Notes: a model not told the origin generated them from the letters alone. 64,000 bases of DNA from Chryseobacterium elymi (GCF_003385495.1 NZ_QNUH01000018.1:1-64000), one strand, 5' to 3'. Counted from the first letter of the stretch, positions 9,219-18,747 are shown. Numbers and translations: made by a program.

Positions 9219-10088
9219 ATGAAAAAGCTCGTTCTCAGATACCATTTTTTTGTTGTAGGATGTCTTAGTTTCGTGCTGCAGTCATGCAATACAAAATTCA
9301 GGGTCTGGGTAGGTACCGGCGGGCAACAGAAAATATATAATTTAAAATACGGTGAGCATAAAAGGCAGAAAATGGATGTTTTCCTTCCATTGGATTATGC
9401 AGAAGATGCCCCGGTAGTTCTTATCATACATGGCGGTGCCTGGACTCTCGGAAAAAAGGAACATATGATCAAGATCCAGAAAATTCTTTTTGAGTATAAG
9501 ATCCCGAGTATCAATATGAATTACAGGCTGGTATCAAAACGGAAAAATATCACATATAAGCAGCAGCTGGAAGATATTGGCTCTGCGATTGAAAAGTTTA
9601 ATTCTCTTGCGGAAAAAGCAGAGCTTCAGCCAGACAATTATATTCTTCTGGGAGAAAGTGCCGGCGGACACCTTGCCCTGCTATACGGATACAAACATCC
9701 TGAACAGATTAAAAAGATCATTTCCATGAGCGGCCCGACAGATTTTTACAGCCCGGAATACCTGAGTTCATTTTATTCAAAATATGCTTCACCCACTTTT
9801 CAGAAAGTGGTAGGAACAAAATTTGACCGTAAGAATATATCTGAAGCTTTTAAAGAGGCGAGCCCTATCGCCAACATATCCAACGTTCCCACATTATTGT
9901 TCCAGGGGAATAATGACTTTCTGGTGAATCAGCATCAGGGGCTGGCCATGGATTCTGCACTTACCCAACAGAATGTACCACACAAACTCATCTTTATGGA
10001 AAAAACGGGCCATGTTCCGAGGTTTTTCAGCAAAATAAAAAGAGACAGCATTATCTATCCGAATATTCTGGAATGGATAAAAAAATAA
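9219..10088 (+). CDS. Alpha/beta-hydrolase lipoprotein (esterase/lipase-like)
   Basis: 289 residues. The N-terminus has a lipoprotein signal ending in a lipobox (SFVLQSC, about 17-23). The catalytic fold is of the BD-FAE/esterase (HSL-like) type: an oxyanion-hole segment HGGAWTLGKKEH, the nucleophile elbow GESAGGHLALLYG (Ser in GESAG), a late acid region around QGNNDFLVNQHQG, and the catalytic His in TGHVPRFF near the C-terminus. The substrate cannot be told. It ends in a terminator hairpin that overlaps its stop codon. Confidence 0.85.
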   Translation: MKKLVLRYHFFVVGCLSFVLQSCNTKFRVWVGTGGQQKIYNLKYGEHKRQKMDVFLPLDYAEDAPVVLIIHGGAWTLGKKEHMIKIQKILFEYKIPSINMNYRLVSKRKNITYKQQLEDIGSAIEKFNSLAEKAELQPDNYILLGESAGGHLALLYGYKHPEQIKKIISMSGPTDFYSPEYLSSFYSKYASPTFQKVVGTKFDRKNISEAFKEASPIANISNVPTLLFQGNNDFLVNQHQGLAMDSALTQQNVPHKLIFMEKTGHVPRFFSKIKRDSIIYPNILEWIKK

Positions 10089-10107
10089 CCTGCGAAAAGC
10101 AGGTTAT
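10085..10107. terminator. Compact bidirectional terminator overlapping a stop codon
   Basis: Stem ATAACCTGC / GCAGGTTAT (9 bp) with loop GAAAA; the TAA stop of the upstream gene lies within the left arm. It separates convergent genes. Confidence 0.7.
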
Positions 10108-10124
10108 CTATATTTTCTGTATTC

Positions 10125-10820
10125 TTATTCAGAATCTTTATCTTCGTATTTAGAGAAATCTTCCTTCTTACCAAAAACAAACTTGATAATTACCGGAAGT
10201 GTTGTTACCAGAACGATGATAATAATAATCAGTTCCAGCTTCTCTTTTAGATTGATTCCGAACTGCTCCTGGAAAAGCTTGTCTAGGTAATGTCCGGCAA
10301 AAATGAGGATAAATGACCAAAGAATTGCCCCGATAACGTTATCTCTCAAAAATTCTTTTTTGTCCATTTTCACAATACCTGCAACAATGGGAGTAAAGGT
10401 TCTTACCACCGGTAAAAATCTGGCCATGATGATCGCCAACGCTCCGTGCTTTTCAAAAAAGTCGTGGGCTTGGTAAAGATATTTCTTTTTAAACAGCAGG
10501 GTATCCTGTTTTTTATATAAAGCGGGACCTGTTTTCACTCCAAAATAGTATCCAATTTCGTTTCCTATAATTGCAGCAAGTGCTACACAGGAAGCCAGAA
10601 TCGTTGTGTCCAGAAAATCGCTCCCTGTGGAGCCAAAAGTCTCTTTGATGATTTCAACGGCATAAATTCCTGATACGAACAGTAATGAATCTCCGGGCAG
10701 GAAAAATCCTACAAAAAGACCTGTTTCAGCAAAAACAATAAATAAAATAAGCCAGAACCCACCCATTTTGATATAAAACTCGGGGTTCATTAAATCTCTC
10801 CAGCTATTGAAATCTTCCAT
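10125..10820 (-). CDS. DedA-family membrane protein
   Basis: 231 residues, the usual size for DedA/SNARE-associated proteins (DedA/Tvp38 superfamily). Conserved segments are visible: an N-terminal membrane segment with ETGLFVGFFLPGDSLLF (about 27-43), the GNEIGYYFG block (about 84-92), a helix with FFEKHGALAIIMARFLPVVRTFTPIVAG (two Arg and the PxxRxxxP arrangement, in two parts), and a C-terminal hydrophobic segment followed by a charged tail. The family is linked to lipid-carrier flux and membrane homeostasis. It lies upstream of prfB in the same direction, about 90 bp apart (DedA's start faces prfB's stop side). Confidence 0.92.
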   Translation of the reverse strand: MEDFNSWRDLMNPEFYIKMGGFWLILFIVFAETGLFVGFFLPGDSLLFVSGIYAVEIIKETFGSTGSDFLDTTILASCVALAAIIGNEIGYYFGVKTGPALYKKQDTLLFKKKYLYQAHDFFEKHGALAIIMARFLPVVRTFTPIVAGIVKMDKKEFLRDNVIGAILWSFILIFAGHYLDKLFQEQFGINLKEKLELIIIIIVLVTTLPVIIKFVFGKKEDFSKYEDKDSE

Positions 10821-10907
10821 ATATAACGATTAACAACAAAAGTAAGCGTAAAAAGTCTTAAACAAAAATTAATTATAAGATTTTAACTAAAATAAGGATA
10901 TGATATT

Positions 10908-12020
10908 TTACAAGTCCATATCATCGTCTGAAACAGCGGTACCATCAGCCATCAGGAAGGCTTTCAGGAATGGCGTAAGATTTCCGTTCATGACGGAATC
11001 CACATCTGAAGTTTCATGACCGGAACGAACATCTTTCACCAGCTTATACGGATGCATCACATAGTTTCTGATCTGGCTCCCCCACTCTATTTTCATTTTA
11101 TTGGCCTCTATCTCGTTTCTTGCCTTCATACGTGCCTCAAGCTCCATTTCATATAGTCTTGAACGAAGGAGCTGCATGGCTTTTTCTTTATTTTGAAGCT
11201 GGGAACGAGACTCGGAGTTTTCAATGATAATTCCTGTCGGTGCGTGGCGAAGACGTACGGCAGTTTCTACCTTGTTTACGTTCTGTCCTCCGGCTCCGGA
11301 AGATCTCATGGTTTCAAATGAAATATCTGCAGGATTAATGTTGATTTCGATGGTATCGTCTACTAAAGGGTAAACATATACTGAAACGAAACTTGTATGG
11401 CGTTTTGCATTGCTGTCGAAAGGTGAAATTCTTACCAGTCTGTGTACACCGTTCTCGCCTTTCAGATATCCGAAGGCATATTCACCATCAATTTCCAGCG
11501 TAACGGTTTTCACTCCGGCTACTTCCCCTTCCTGATAGTTAAGTTCACGGATTTTGTAGCCCTGTTTTTCGGCCCACATAGTATACATTCTCATCAGCAT
11601 CGAAGCCCAGTCACAACTTTCTGTACCACCGGCTCCTGCCGTGATCTGAAGAACGGCAGAAAGCTCATCTCCTTCATTGGAAAGCATATTTTTAAATTCA
11701 AGGTCTTCTATTTTTTCTACAAGCTGTGGAAATGTTTCATCCAGCTCTTTTTCGGAATCGGGATCTTCTTTGGCAAATTCTGCCAGTACCTGCAGATCTT
11801 CAAACTGGGTACTGATCTCTTGATAATCCTCTACCCATCTTTTTTTGGAACGGAGCTGCTTCAGAAAGACTTCGGCTTCTTTTGGACTGTCCCAAAATTC
11901 CGGAGCAGCAGTTTTTTCATCATCATTCGCTATTTCTATCTTCTTTTTTTCGATCTGAAGGTATTTATATAAGTCTGTAATTCTAGACTGAACTTCTTTT
12001 ATCTGGTCGTTGTTGATCAC
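10908..12020 (-). CDS. prfB: Peptide chain release factor 2, no programmed frameshift
   Basis: Releases finished peptides at UGA and UAA. At 370 residues it is full length in one continuous frame. The tripeptide anticodon SPF is in [14 protein letters not shown] and the catalytic GGQ is in [14 protein letters not shown]. In E. coli and many bacteria a +1 frameshift at an in-frame UGA (CUU UGA C after about codon 25) controls prfB. At the equivalent place here the codons read CTT CAG (residues YLQI), so that autoregulation is absent. The start [14 protein letters not shown] aligns with the usual N-terminus. Confidence 0.95.
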   Translation of the reverse strand: MINNDQIKEVQSRITDLYKYLQIEKKKIEIANDDEKTAAPEFWDSPKEAEVFLKQLRSKKRWVEDYQEISTQFEDLQVLAEFAKEDPDSEKELDETFPQLVEKIEDLEFKNMLSNEGDELSAVLQITAGAGGTESCDWASMLMRMYTMWAEKQGYKIRELNYQEGEVAGVKTVTLEIDGEYAFGYLKGENGVHRLVRISPFDSNAKRHTSFVSVYVYPLVDDTIEININPADISFETMRSSGAGGQNVNKVETAVRLRHAPTGIIIENSESRSQLQNKEKAMQLLRSRLYEMELEARMKARNEIEANKMKIEWGSQIRNYVMHPYKLVKDVRSGHETSDVDSVMNGNLTPFLKAFLMADGTAVSDDDMDL

Positions 12021-12049
12021 GAATTTTTTATTTTATGCAAAAATACGGA

Positions 12050-12232
12050 ATTCTTTTGTGAGTTGAGAAGTGTTTGGTAGTTCCAGTGTGGGAGATTTTC
12101 TGAGTATGAATTTGGAGTACAAGGGATACATGTTTAGTATTATTATTGGATTAGTATCATTTTTTAATTCACAATCAATCCATTGACCATTCACTTGGGC
12201 AGCAAAATTCACCATTGATAAACCTCCCAACT
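12050..12232. repeat. Intergenic element sharing words with the mntH-grpE gap
   Basis: Contains ATTGACCATTCAC (12182-12194) followed by AGCAAAATT and ACCATT, matching the mntH-grpE gap. A short open frame runs through it, but its composition and the repeat content argue against coding. Confidence 0.5.
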
Positions 12233-12236
12233 TCCA

Positions 12237-13343
12237 TCAAATCATTCCGGCCACCATCTCCCCTATCTTCGGAGCCAGTGCGACTCCCATTCCTGATAGT
12301 CTTACGGCACAGAACTGCCTTTCAGAAAGCTGTTTTACGATGGGAGTTTTTTCTGAACCCATGGCCATGATTCCTGACCAGCGAAGGGCAATCTTAAAGT
12401 CTTGCTCTGGTAAAATAACTTCTTTTAAAAAGGTTTCCAAGTGCTTCTGCAGAAACTCTGTGGTTTCAAAAGCTGTTGTTTCTTCGGTTTGAAAATCCTG
12501 ATTCCGGCCGCCGCCTAAGAGAATCCTGTTTCCAAGGTTTCTGAAGTAATAAAATCCTTCATCATAATGGAATGTTCCTCCAAGCTTTAACCTATCTATT
12601 GGCTCGGTTAAAAGAATCTGTCCCCGAGCAGGAATAATTTCCTCTTTTTCAAGAAACTTTGAACTGAAAGCATTCGTACAGTAAATAATCTGCTCAGCCT
12701 TTACAGAAAGATCTTCCGAGAGACGGATCTCGATTTCTCCTGTATTTTCATTGATGCTTTTCACTTCTGTTCCAAAAAGAAATTCGACTTTCAGTTCATA
12801 ACATTTTTCTAAAAGCTTCTGCAGTAATTTTCCGGAATGAAGGCTTCCTTCGCAAGGATTTTCAACCAGAAATTCAGATTTCCCCAGACCGAATTCCTTG
12901 ATTTTTTCCTGATTCAGGAAATAAGTCTGATCAAGACCGGTAATTGTTTTCAGCTTTTCATTAACGGTATCTAAATGTTCTAAAGGTTCAGCATTATTTA
13001 AAATTTCATAACCTCCGTTCAATTCAAAATCTATTTCATCACTGTTAAAATATCTTTTGATTTTCTGCAGACCTTCAAACCTCATCTTCACAAGTTCCAG
13101 TGTTTTTTGCCAGCCCATTTTCTGAGAATCGGCAATCACTTCTGTCAAACTTCCAAAGCATGCAAAACCGGCATTCCGGGTTGAAGCTCCCAGCGGAACT
13201 GTACTTCTTTCAATAATTAATACCGATTTTTCAGGATATTTTTCCTTAATGGATACAGCAGTCCAAAGCCCAGAAAATCCTGATCCGATGATGACGATAT
13301 CTCTTTTTCTGTAAAAGGTTTCCAGTTCCCAGATGCTATTCAT
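12237..13343 (-). CDS. FAD-dependent oxidoreductase of the DAO (glycine oxidase/D-amino-acid dehydrogenase-like) family
   Basis: 368 residues. The N-terminal Rossmann fold for FAD shows DIVIIGSGFSGLWTAVSI (about 15-32) with the acidic ribose-binding residue in VLIIERS. The segment GASTRNAGFACFGS is the flavin-contacting region seen in DadA/ThiO/SolA-like enzymes. A late block RWSGIMAMGSEKTPIV and the final SGMGVALAPKIGEMVAGMI are typical of the DAO C-terminus. The substrate is probably an amino acid or amine; which one is not visible. Neighbours (prfB, an AAA ATPase) give no clue. Confidence 0.85.
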   Translation of the reverse strand: MNSIWELETFYRKRDIVIIGSGFSGLWTAVSIKEKYPEKSVLIIERSTVPLGASTRNAGFACFGSLTEVIADSQKMGWQKTLELVKMRFEGLQKIKRYFNSDEIDFELNGGYEILNNAEPLEHLDTVNEKLKTITGLDQTYFLNQEKIKEFGLGKSEFLVENPCEGSLHSGKLLQKLLEKCYELKVEFLFGTEVKSINENTGEIEIRLSEDLSVKAEQIIYCTNAFSSKFLEKEEIIPARGQILLTEPIDRLKLGGTFHYDEGFYYFRNLGNRILLGGGRNQDFQTEETTAFETTEFLQKHLETFLKEVILPEQDFKIALRWSGIMAMGSEKTPIVKQLSERQFCAVRLSGMGVALAPKIGEMVAGMI

Positions 13344-13531
13344 TTTTTTGTAAAATGTAAAAAGTATTAATGTATTAACGATAGAGATAGTCCAGATTTT
13401 AGATATCAGATTTTAGACTGAGGATAAGATTAAAATTAAGAACGTTTTGGACATCCTGTATCCGAAAGCCCTCAAAAATACTATTACTCTCAAACTCTCC
13501 TACACTAAAACCCTCAAACCCGAAACCCGCA

Positions 13532-14896
13532 TTACCCTTTTGCTCCATCATGTCCTTCTTCTCCATTATGCTGAAATCCAATTGCTCTTCTTGGTTCTTC
13601 AACGGCCTTATAGGTATCCAGCTCTTTTTTCAGGGCCTGAATCCTGAATTTAAATTCGTCGAAATTGTTAATAATAGTATCTGCCAGGAATCTTGCTACC
13701 TGATCCAGGTATTCTCCAGTCAGCTTTCCGGCAGCATCTCTCAGTGCAGCCTCCAAAAGTTTCTGATCGATCTTAAGATTTTCATTTTTGGTCTGCTGAT
13801 ATCTGTTTTTAAGACGCTTCTTCAGACTCTGTGTAAAATCAATGAGCATGGTATTGCTGAATGCCTTCATTTTAGATGAGATCTCATGCCAGAACGGAAC
13901 TTTATCGGCTTTGTTATTTTTAAGAATTTTATACAGAAGGGAATCTTCTTCAAGCTCTCTGGTCATCGCATATAGAATAATCTCTGACCGCTCTGCAGCA
14001 TTGGGTGGAAATATAGGAATCATTACATCAAATCTTCCCGGAGCAAGAATTTCTTCGTCAATCTCCGAAACAGAATTGGCGGAACCTACCATCAGCAGTT
14101 CTTCTTTTTCAAACTTCCCGATATAATGTAAGATCAGCTCCTGAGTTTCCAGATTACAGGAAGCAATATCCATTTCCGCTCTTCTTTCCATCATGATCTC
14201 ATCAAAATCGTCAAGAAAAAGCAGAACTTTTTCTTCTTTCATCATCGTAAGAAGAAAATCATTAAAGTTGGTTTTATTCCCGTCTACGAAAGAGGTTCCT
14301 AAATAATGTTTTTTGACTTCTTTAAATTGATATCCGATAATCTCGGCGATTTTGGTTGCCCAGAATATTTTCCCGCTTCCGGGAGGTCCGTACAGAATAA
14401 TTCCCGCGGGTTTGTGAATTCCCCAGTCTTTGATCTGCTGGGGATTTAAGAATGGCTCTAAAACGGCCGATATATAAAAGAATAAGTCTCTGTATCCTAT
14501 AAAATCTCTGTGTTGGAGGGTTGTTTTCTGTCCGAAATAATCATAGACGAACTGATAATTGCCACCAAGCTTATTATCTATGCCATAACTTGAGATTGAT
14601 GAACGGAAAAAACCATTATCAAAAATATTGGGATTTCCTTCTTTAATCGCTTCTTCAATTTTTTCTTTAGGCTGATGGATCACTTCAGCGATCTGTTCCA
14701 GGGTTTTATTTTTGTCCAGATCTTTTTCATAGAGCTTTAAAAAATCCAGGTTCTCACGGACAAACCTTTCGAAATCTTTCTTCACTTCAAAGTTTGTACT
14801 GATGCAGACCCCCAGCTCAAGATCAAAATCCTGAATAAACTGTTTGATGGCTTCTGCTGAAATATTAAGCTCTTTAGCTAACTCAATTAACTTCAT
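13532..14896 (-). CDS. AAA ATPase with N-terminal IF2-N-like helical domain and Ile in Walker A
   Basis: 454 residues. Residues 1-50 (KLIELAKELNISAEAIKQF) resemble the small helical IF2-N fold. An AAA module spans about 150-340: Walker A GPPGSGKI at 170-177, Walker B LLFLDDFDEIM, a sensor-1-like VGSANS, and EILAPGRFDV. The residue after the Walker A lysine should be Thr or Ser to hold Mg2+; here codon 14368-14366 is ATA (Ile), one base from ACA (Thr). The C-terminal region is helical and charged. The architecture suggests a 26S-protease/BCS1-type AAA module acting on a protein partner, but the role is unknown. Activity may be impaired if the Ile is real. Confidence 0.8.
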   Translation of the reverse strand: MKLIELAKELNISAEAIKQFIQDFDLELGVCISTNFEVKKDFERFVRENLDFLKLYEKDLDKNKTLEQIAEVIHQPKEKIEEAIKEGNPNIFDNGFFRSSISSYGIDNKLGGNYQFVYDYFGQKTTLQHRDFIGYRDLFFYISAVLEPFLNPQQIKDWGIHKPAGIILYGPPGSGKIFWATKIAEIIGYQFKEVKKHYLGTSFVDGNKTNFNDFLLTMMKEEKVLLFLDDFDEIMMERRAEMDIASCNLETQELILHYIGKFEKEELLMVGSANSVSEIDEEILAPGRFDVMIPIFPPNAAERSEIILYAMTRELEEDSLLYKILKNNKADKVPFWHEISSKMKAFSNTMLIDFTQSLKKRLKNRYQQTKNENLKIDQKLLEAALRDAAGKLTGEYLDQVARFLADTIINNFDEFKFRIQALKKELDTYKAVEEPRRAIGFQHNGEEGHDGAKG

Positions 14897-15021
14897 AAAC
14901 TACCGATTAATTCTATCAAATTTAATATTTTAATCTTAAAAATCTATTGAAAATATCTTAAAGTTTAACACGAGCCCACACCGATGTTGGGAAGAAAAAA
15001 ATAAAAAAAGTAGGAACCATT

Positions 15022-16083
15022 TTACTTAACCGAAACTTTTTTAACCATATCGTTTACAGCCTCTTCTATCATCTTCGGCTGGTCCTGATTAATATAGTGT
15101 CCACTTTTAGGTATAATAATCTGCTTACTGTTGGTAGATAAATTCAGCAAATCTTTTTGCATTTTATCCCACGCTTCAAGCATTTCATTTTTCAATTTCT
15201 GATTTTTAATAAAGCTATCATATCTCGTCTTATCTCCCGCTGTAATCACATATAAAGGAATGGAGCCAAACGAGTTGATGGCGGCAGCTTCTGTTTTAAT
15301 AGATTTCATATGATCCTGTTCTTCCAGAGTAGCATCGGCGCTTTTGTAAAGCAGCGCAGGCATTAGAGTATTTTGATACGCATACTGAGGCCCGGCTGGA
15401 AACATGTTTTCAAACATAAGTCTTGCTGCTCCAAAGCTATTGGCAAATTTTAATATACCGCCCGGAAGTCCCTGATTAACCATTTTATGCATCTCAGGCG
15501 AAAGATATTTTTCATCAGCCGGATACTGGCTGTCTACCAATATCACTCCTGCCACATCCGCCGGGTATTTTTGTACGAAAAAACGGGTAAGCATCCCTCC
15601 AAAAGAGTGCCCGACAAGGATATAAGGTTTCGGGGCTTTTGATTTTTCGAGCAGCGTATGAAGCTCTTCTGCTATTTTTTCGCCTGTTTTAGGATTTGTG
15701 CCTCTCTCACTCCACAGAATCCCGGATCTGTCATAGGAAAATGTAGTATAGTTTTTGGGAAGATTTTTCTGGATATGGTACCACTGCAGATGACCAGCGG
15801 GATCGAAGGCTGTTTCGAAAACTACTGTTGGCCCGCCTACTCCCTCCATCAGATAATGCATCTTATGATTTTCAATTTCTGCAAACTGACCGTCCGGCTG
15901 GATTTTTTCAGCAATTGAACGGGATATTCTTTCAAAAATAAATCCGGTAATTAATAACAGGATGACGACTAAAAGCAGGGCCATTAGCAGTCTTTTTATC
16001 CATTTCATGGTTTTCATAGTTCTGTTTTTTGATGTGATGGTTTCCTCAATAGGTCTGTATTCCATAAAAATAGTTACATCCAT
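15022..16083 (-). CDS. Membrane-anchored alpha/beta hydrolase
   Basis: 353 residues from the longest start; an internal ATG at 16017 (MKTMKWIKRLL) gives a more usual signal anchor and may be the real start. One hydrophobic helix (ALLLVVILLLITGFIF) anchors the protein. The catalytic domain has the core YDRSG strand-loop, the nucleophile elbow LVGHSFGGMLTRF (Ser in GHSFG), an acid region near VITAGDKTRYD, and His in SGHYINQDQP close to the C-terminus. The motif set is that of the AB-hydrolase-1 fold. Substrate unknown. It is divergent from the ABC transporter genes. Confidence 0.82.
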   Translation of the reverse strand: MDVTIFMEYRPIEETITSKNRTMKTMKWIKRLLMALLLVVILLLITGFIFERISRSIAEKIQPDGQFAEIENHKMHYLMEGVGGPTVVFETAFDPAGHLQWYHIQKNLPKNYTTFSYDRSGILWSERGTNPKTGEKIAEELHTLLEKSKAPKPYILVGHSFGGMLTRFFVQKYPADVAGVILVDSQYPADEKYLSPEMHKMVNQGLPGGILKFANSFGAARLMFENMFPAGPQYAYQNTLMPALLYKSADATLEEQDHMKSIKTEAAAINSFGSIPLYVITAGDKTRYDSFIKNQKLKNEMLEAWDKMQKDLLNLSTNSKQIIIPKSGHYINQDQPKMIEEAVNDMVKKVSVK

Positions 16084-16211
16084 ACAACAATGAGCCTGTA
16101 AATCTTGTTACATTAAATTTCAGTATTGCTTACACAACTCGATCTTAAAAATATTATAGTGTTGTAACAATCTCTTAATTATATAGACTACTACTATGTA
16201 AAACAAATTAC

Positions 16212-17123
16212 ATGGAAAAAATTTTGTCAGTAAAGAATTTAACCAAAAAATTCAAAAGAACTGTTGTCAACAATATCTCCTTCGACGTAGAAAGGGGAAA
16301 TGTTTATGGGTTATTAGGCCCCAACGGAAGCGGAAAATCCACGACATTCGGAATGTTGTTGTCTACGATCAACCCAACCAGCGGAGATTGGTATTGGTTT
16401 GGGCAGAAAGGAACGGATCCGGATACGCTAAAGAAAATTGGAGCTATTATAGAACAGCCTAATTTTTATCCGTATCTGGATGCTGAAACGAATCTGAAGA
16501 TCGTCGCTGAAATCAAAGGAACCCCTCACGCAAGAATTGATGAAGTCCTGAAAACCGTGGGCCTATTGGAAAGGAAAAAAGATGCTTTTAAAACGTATTC
16601 TTTAGGGATGAAACAGCGTCTCTCCATAGCCTCAGCCATGCTGAACAATCCGGAGGTGATGATTCTTGACGAACCTACCAACGGACTGGATCCTGAGGGA
16701 ATTATCCAGATCAGGGATATCATCAGCAAAATTGCCAAGCAGGGTATCACTATTATCATTGCCAGCCATCTTCTGGACGAAATTGAAAAAATATGCAGCC
16801 ATGTTATTGTTTTGAAGGAAGGAAATTCCATTTATTGCGGCCGGGTGGATGAAATAACAGCTAATAACGGATATTTTGAATTAAAGGCTGACAACAATAC
16901 ACTGCTTTTAACCGCTTTAGAGGACTTACAGTGGTTCAGTGCCGTGAAAGCTGACGGAGAGATCATCAAGGCTCAGATTCGTGATGATGCATCCATATCT
17001 GCTTCAACTTTGAATCAGAAGCTTGCCGAAAAGGGCATCTATCTGTCTCATTTAACTAAGAAAAAACTGTCTTTGGAGTCTCAATTCCTTGAACTTGTAA
17101 AAAACACGAATACCCATGCTTAA
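16212..17123 (+). CDS. ABC transporter ATP-binding protein (BcrA/antibiotic-export type)
   Basis: 303 residues. Walker A LLGPNGSGKSTT (about 36-47), Q-loop near IIEQPNFYPY, signature YSLGMKQRLSIA (about 131-142), Walker B VMILDEPTNGLDPEG (about 153-167), and the H-loop His in IIASHLLDEIE. The C-terminal 80 residues form the extra domain usual for DrrA/BcrA-like ATPases. It pairs with the overlapping permease gene (8-nt overlap), so translation is probably coupled. Such ABC-2 systems export peptides, antibiotics or lipids; the cargo is not evident. Confidence 0.92.
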   Translation: MEKILSVKNLTKKFKRTVVNNISFDVERGNVYGLLGPNGSGKSTTFGMLLSTINPTSGDWYWFGQKGTDPDTLKKIGAIIEQPNFYPYLDAETNLKIVAEIKGTPHARIDEVLKTVGLLERKKDAFKTYSLGMKQRLSIASAMLNNPEVMILDEPTNGLDPEGIIQIRDIISKIAKQGITIIIASHLLDEIEKICSHVIVLKEGNSIYCGRVDEITANNGYFELKADNNTLLLTALEDLQWFSAVKADGEIIKAQIRDDASISASTLNQKLAEKGIYLSHLTKKKLSLESQFLELVKNTNTHA

Positions 17124-17961
17124 ACTATTAAAACTAGAATATTATAAAAACCTGAACTACAAACCGTTCAAGGTTTTCACGATCTTATATTTTGCCATTC
17201 TGATTGCTCTTCTTTTCATCGGGCTGGTGGATCTGAATATTTTCGGAGGAACCGTTAATTTAAAAGAGCAGGGCATTTACAATTTTCCGGAGATCTGGAA
17301 TTTCACTACATGGATAGTCGCTTTATTAAAGATTTTCCTTGGGCTGATTATTGTTTTTTCGATCTCTCAGGAATTTACCAACAGAATGTTTAAACAAAAT
17401 ACTATCGATGGATTAAGCAGGAAAGAATTTATAGGATCAAAGCTTTTAACGATTACTATTTTTACAACGGTTTCCACCCTGATTGTATTTATCATTGCGA
17501 TGTTTTTGGGACATCAGTATTCTAAGGTAACGGATGCTTCAAAAGTTTATGCGGAAGTTTATTATATCGGGAATTATTTTGTAAAACTGTTTACATTTTT
17601 CTCTTTCCTGATGTTCCTTTCGATATTGCTGAGAAAATCTATGTTTGTATTCCTTGGTTTCTTCGCCTACTGGGTGGTTGAGAAGATTTTGGCGGGTATT
17701 GAAGCCTATCAGAAATTAACAGGAATACCGGAAGAACAAAGAAAAGCAGTCCTTGAGAATGATTTTTTCATCACCAGTCTTTTACCATTGGAAAGCATGT
17801 CAAACCTGATTCCTAATCCTTTAATGCGACTGAATATGCTGAAAGTTATGGGAGTAAAATATGATGCTCATTATCCTACGGAAAGTATGATAGCGTGTAT
17901 CATTTGGTCTGTAATCTTTATTTTTGGGTCTTACTGGATCCTGAGAAAGAGGGATTGGTAG
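17116..17961 (+). CDS. ABC-2 type permease
   Basis: 281 residues with six hydrophobic helices (about 20-40, 60-80, 110-132, 150-172, 178-195, 255-275). The ATG overlaps the end of the ATPase gene by 8 nt. Segments such as ISQEFTNRMFKQNTIDGLSRKEF (in two parts, about 84-106) match the coupling region of BcrB/lantibiotic-immunity-type permeases. It forms the membrane part of the exporter with the preceding gene, and a terminator follows. Confidence 0.88.
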   Translation: MLKLLKLEYYKNLNYKPFKVFTILYFAILIALLFIGLVDLNIFGGTVNLKEQGIYNFPEIWNFTTWIVALLKIFLGLIIVFSISQEFTNRMFKQNTIDGLSRKEFIGSKLLTITIFTTVSTLIVFIIAMFLGHQYSKVTDASKVYAEVYYIGNYFVKLFTFFSFLMFLSILLRKSMFVFLGFFAYWVVEKILAGIEAYQKLTGIPEEQRKAVLENDFFITSLLPLESMSNLIPNPLMRLNMLKVMGVKYDAHYPTESMIACIIWSVIFIFGSYWILRKRDW

Positions 17962-18007
17962 GTGTATGAGATTTAAAGATTGAATTGATTTAAATGATTT
18001 AAAAATT

Positions 18008-18033
18008 AAGTGGTCCTTTGGGATCACTTTTTA
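18008..18033 (+). terminator. Terminator of the ABC exporter operon
   Basis: Stem AAGTGGTCC / GGATCACTT (one G-U pair), loop TTTG, followed by a T-rich run. This separates the exporter genes from the membrane-protein pair downstream. Confidence 0.65.
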
Positions 18034-18107
18034 TTTGGACAGTATTAAAAGTCAGGGATAATCATCCAGATAATCAATTTTTTATTAATTTTATCAAAAG
18101 GACAGGA

Positions 18108-18746
18108 GTGAAAAAAATATACTATTTACCGGGACTGATCAGCGCTGTATTAATTCCAGTGTTGTTCTGGTATTATGGAAGCCAGAGGGTACAACCCCAA
18201 TATACAGTTGTAGATTTAGGACTTCCTGCCAAACATATATTTAATCCTGAAATCGACAATACATTTGAGCCCTATAGAAACTGGAATTATAAACAAATTG
18301 TTGTAAAATCCAATACGGCTCTTCAAAACCAAAAATATTATATTTCTGAGTTAAAAAAACTACAGGAAAGGAATCAAAAAGAAACAGGCATTGAGTTTAT
18401 CATTGATGACCATAATAATTATCAGGATTTTATTGCTTTAATAGACGCTATGAAACTTGCAGACCAGGATAGTTATGGAGTTGATATGGATAAAACCAAT
18501 CATTTTTTTGCGCTCCATTTTTATAAAGACCCAAATGGGGTTGAAAAAATCCATAGAATGGACTGCGGAACCAGAGATGCTACTATTTTTTACAGGCTAG
18601 ATGATCATTATAAAGGGATTGAAAAGTTTAAATATCTACTCTATTTACCAAAACAGGCTTATTATATCATTTTCGGTTTTTTAGTGTTTCTGAATATCTC
18701 CATGTTCAGCATTAAAGAAAACCTTCAGATCCAAAGAAAATACTAG
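18108..18746 (+). CDS. Unknown two-helix membrane protein, paralogue A
   Basis: I place the start at GTG 18108, 5 nt behind a GGAG-like stretch, because from there the protein aligns end to end with its neighbour (VKKIYYLPGLISAVLIPVLF against MKKIYYFPGLISAIIIPLLF); a longer upstream frame would run back into the terminator. 213 residues. A helix at each end (about 7-24 and 187-203) brackets a 160-residue soluble part containing FEPYRNWNYKQ and an Asp-rich stretch near FIIDDHNNY. No recognised domain. It is followed by its paralogue after 1 nt, clearly a tandem duplication. Confidence 0.75.
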   Translation: MKKIYYLPGLISAVLIPVLFWYYGSQRVQPQYTVVDLGLPAKHIFNPEIDNTFEPYRNWNYKQIVVKSNTALQNQKYYISELKKLQERNQKETGIEFIIDDHNNYQDFIALIDAMKLADQDSYGVDMDKTNHFFALHFYKDPNGVEKIHRMDCGTRDATIFYRLDDHYKGIEKFKYLLYLPKQAYYIIFGFLVFLNISMFSIKENLQIQRKY

Positions 18747-18747
18747 C

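Noticed and set aside
12033-12230. 65-codon minus-strand frame between prfB and the oxidoreductase
   Set aside because: It lies over the TTGACCATT repeat copy; no plausible protein features.
13399-13602. 67-codon minus-strand frame overlapping the end of the AAA ATPase gene
   Set aside because: Largely the shifted frame of the real gene plus pyrimidine-rich repeat DNA.
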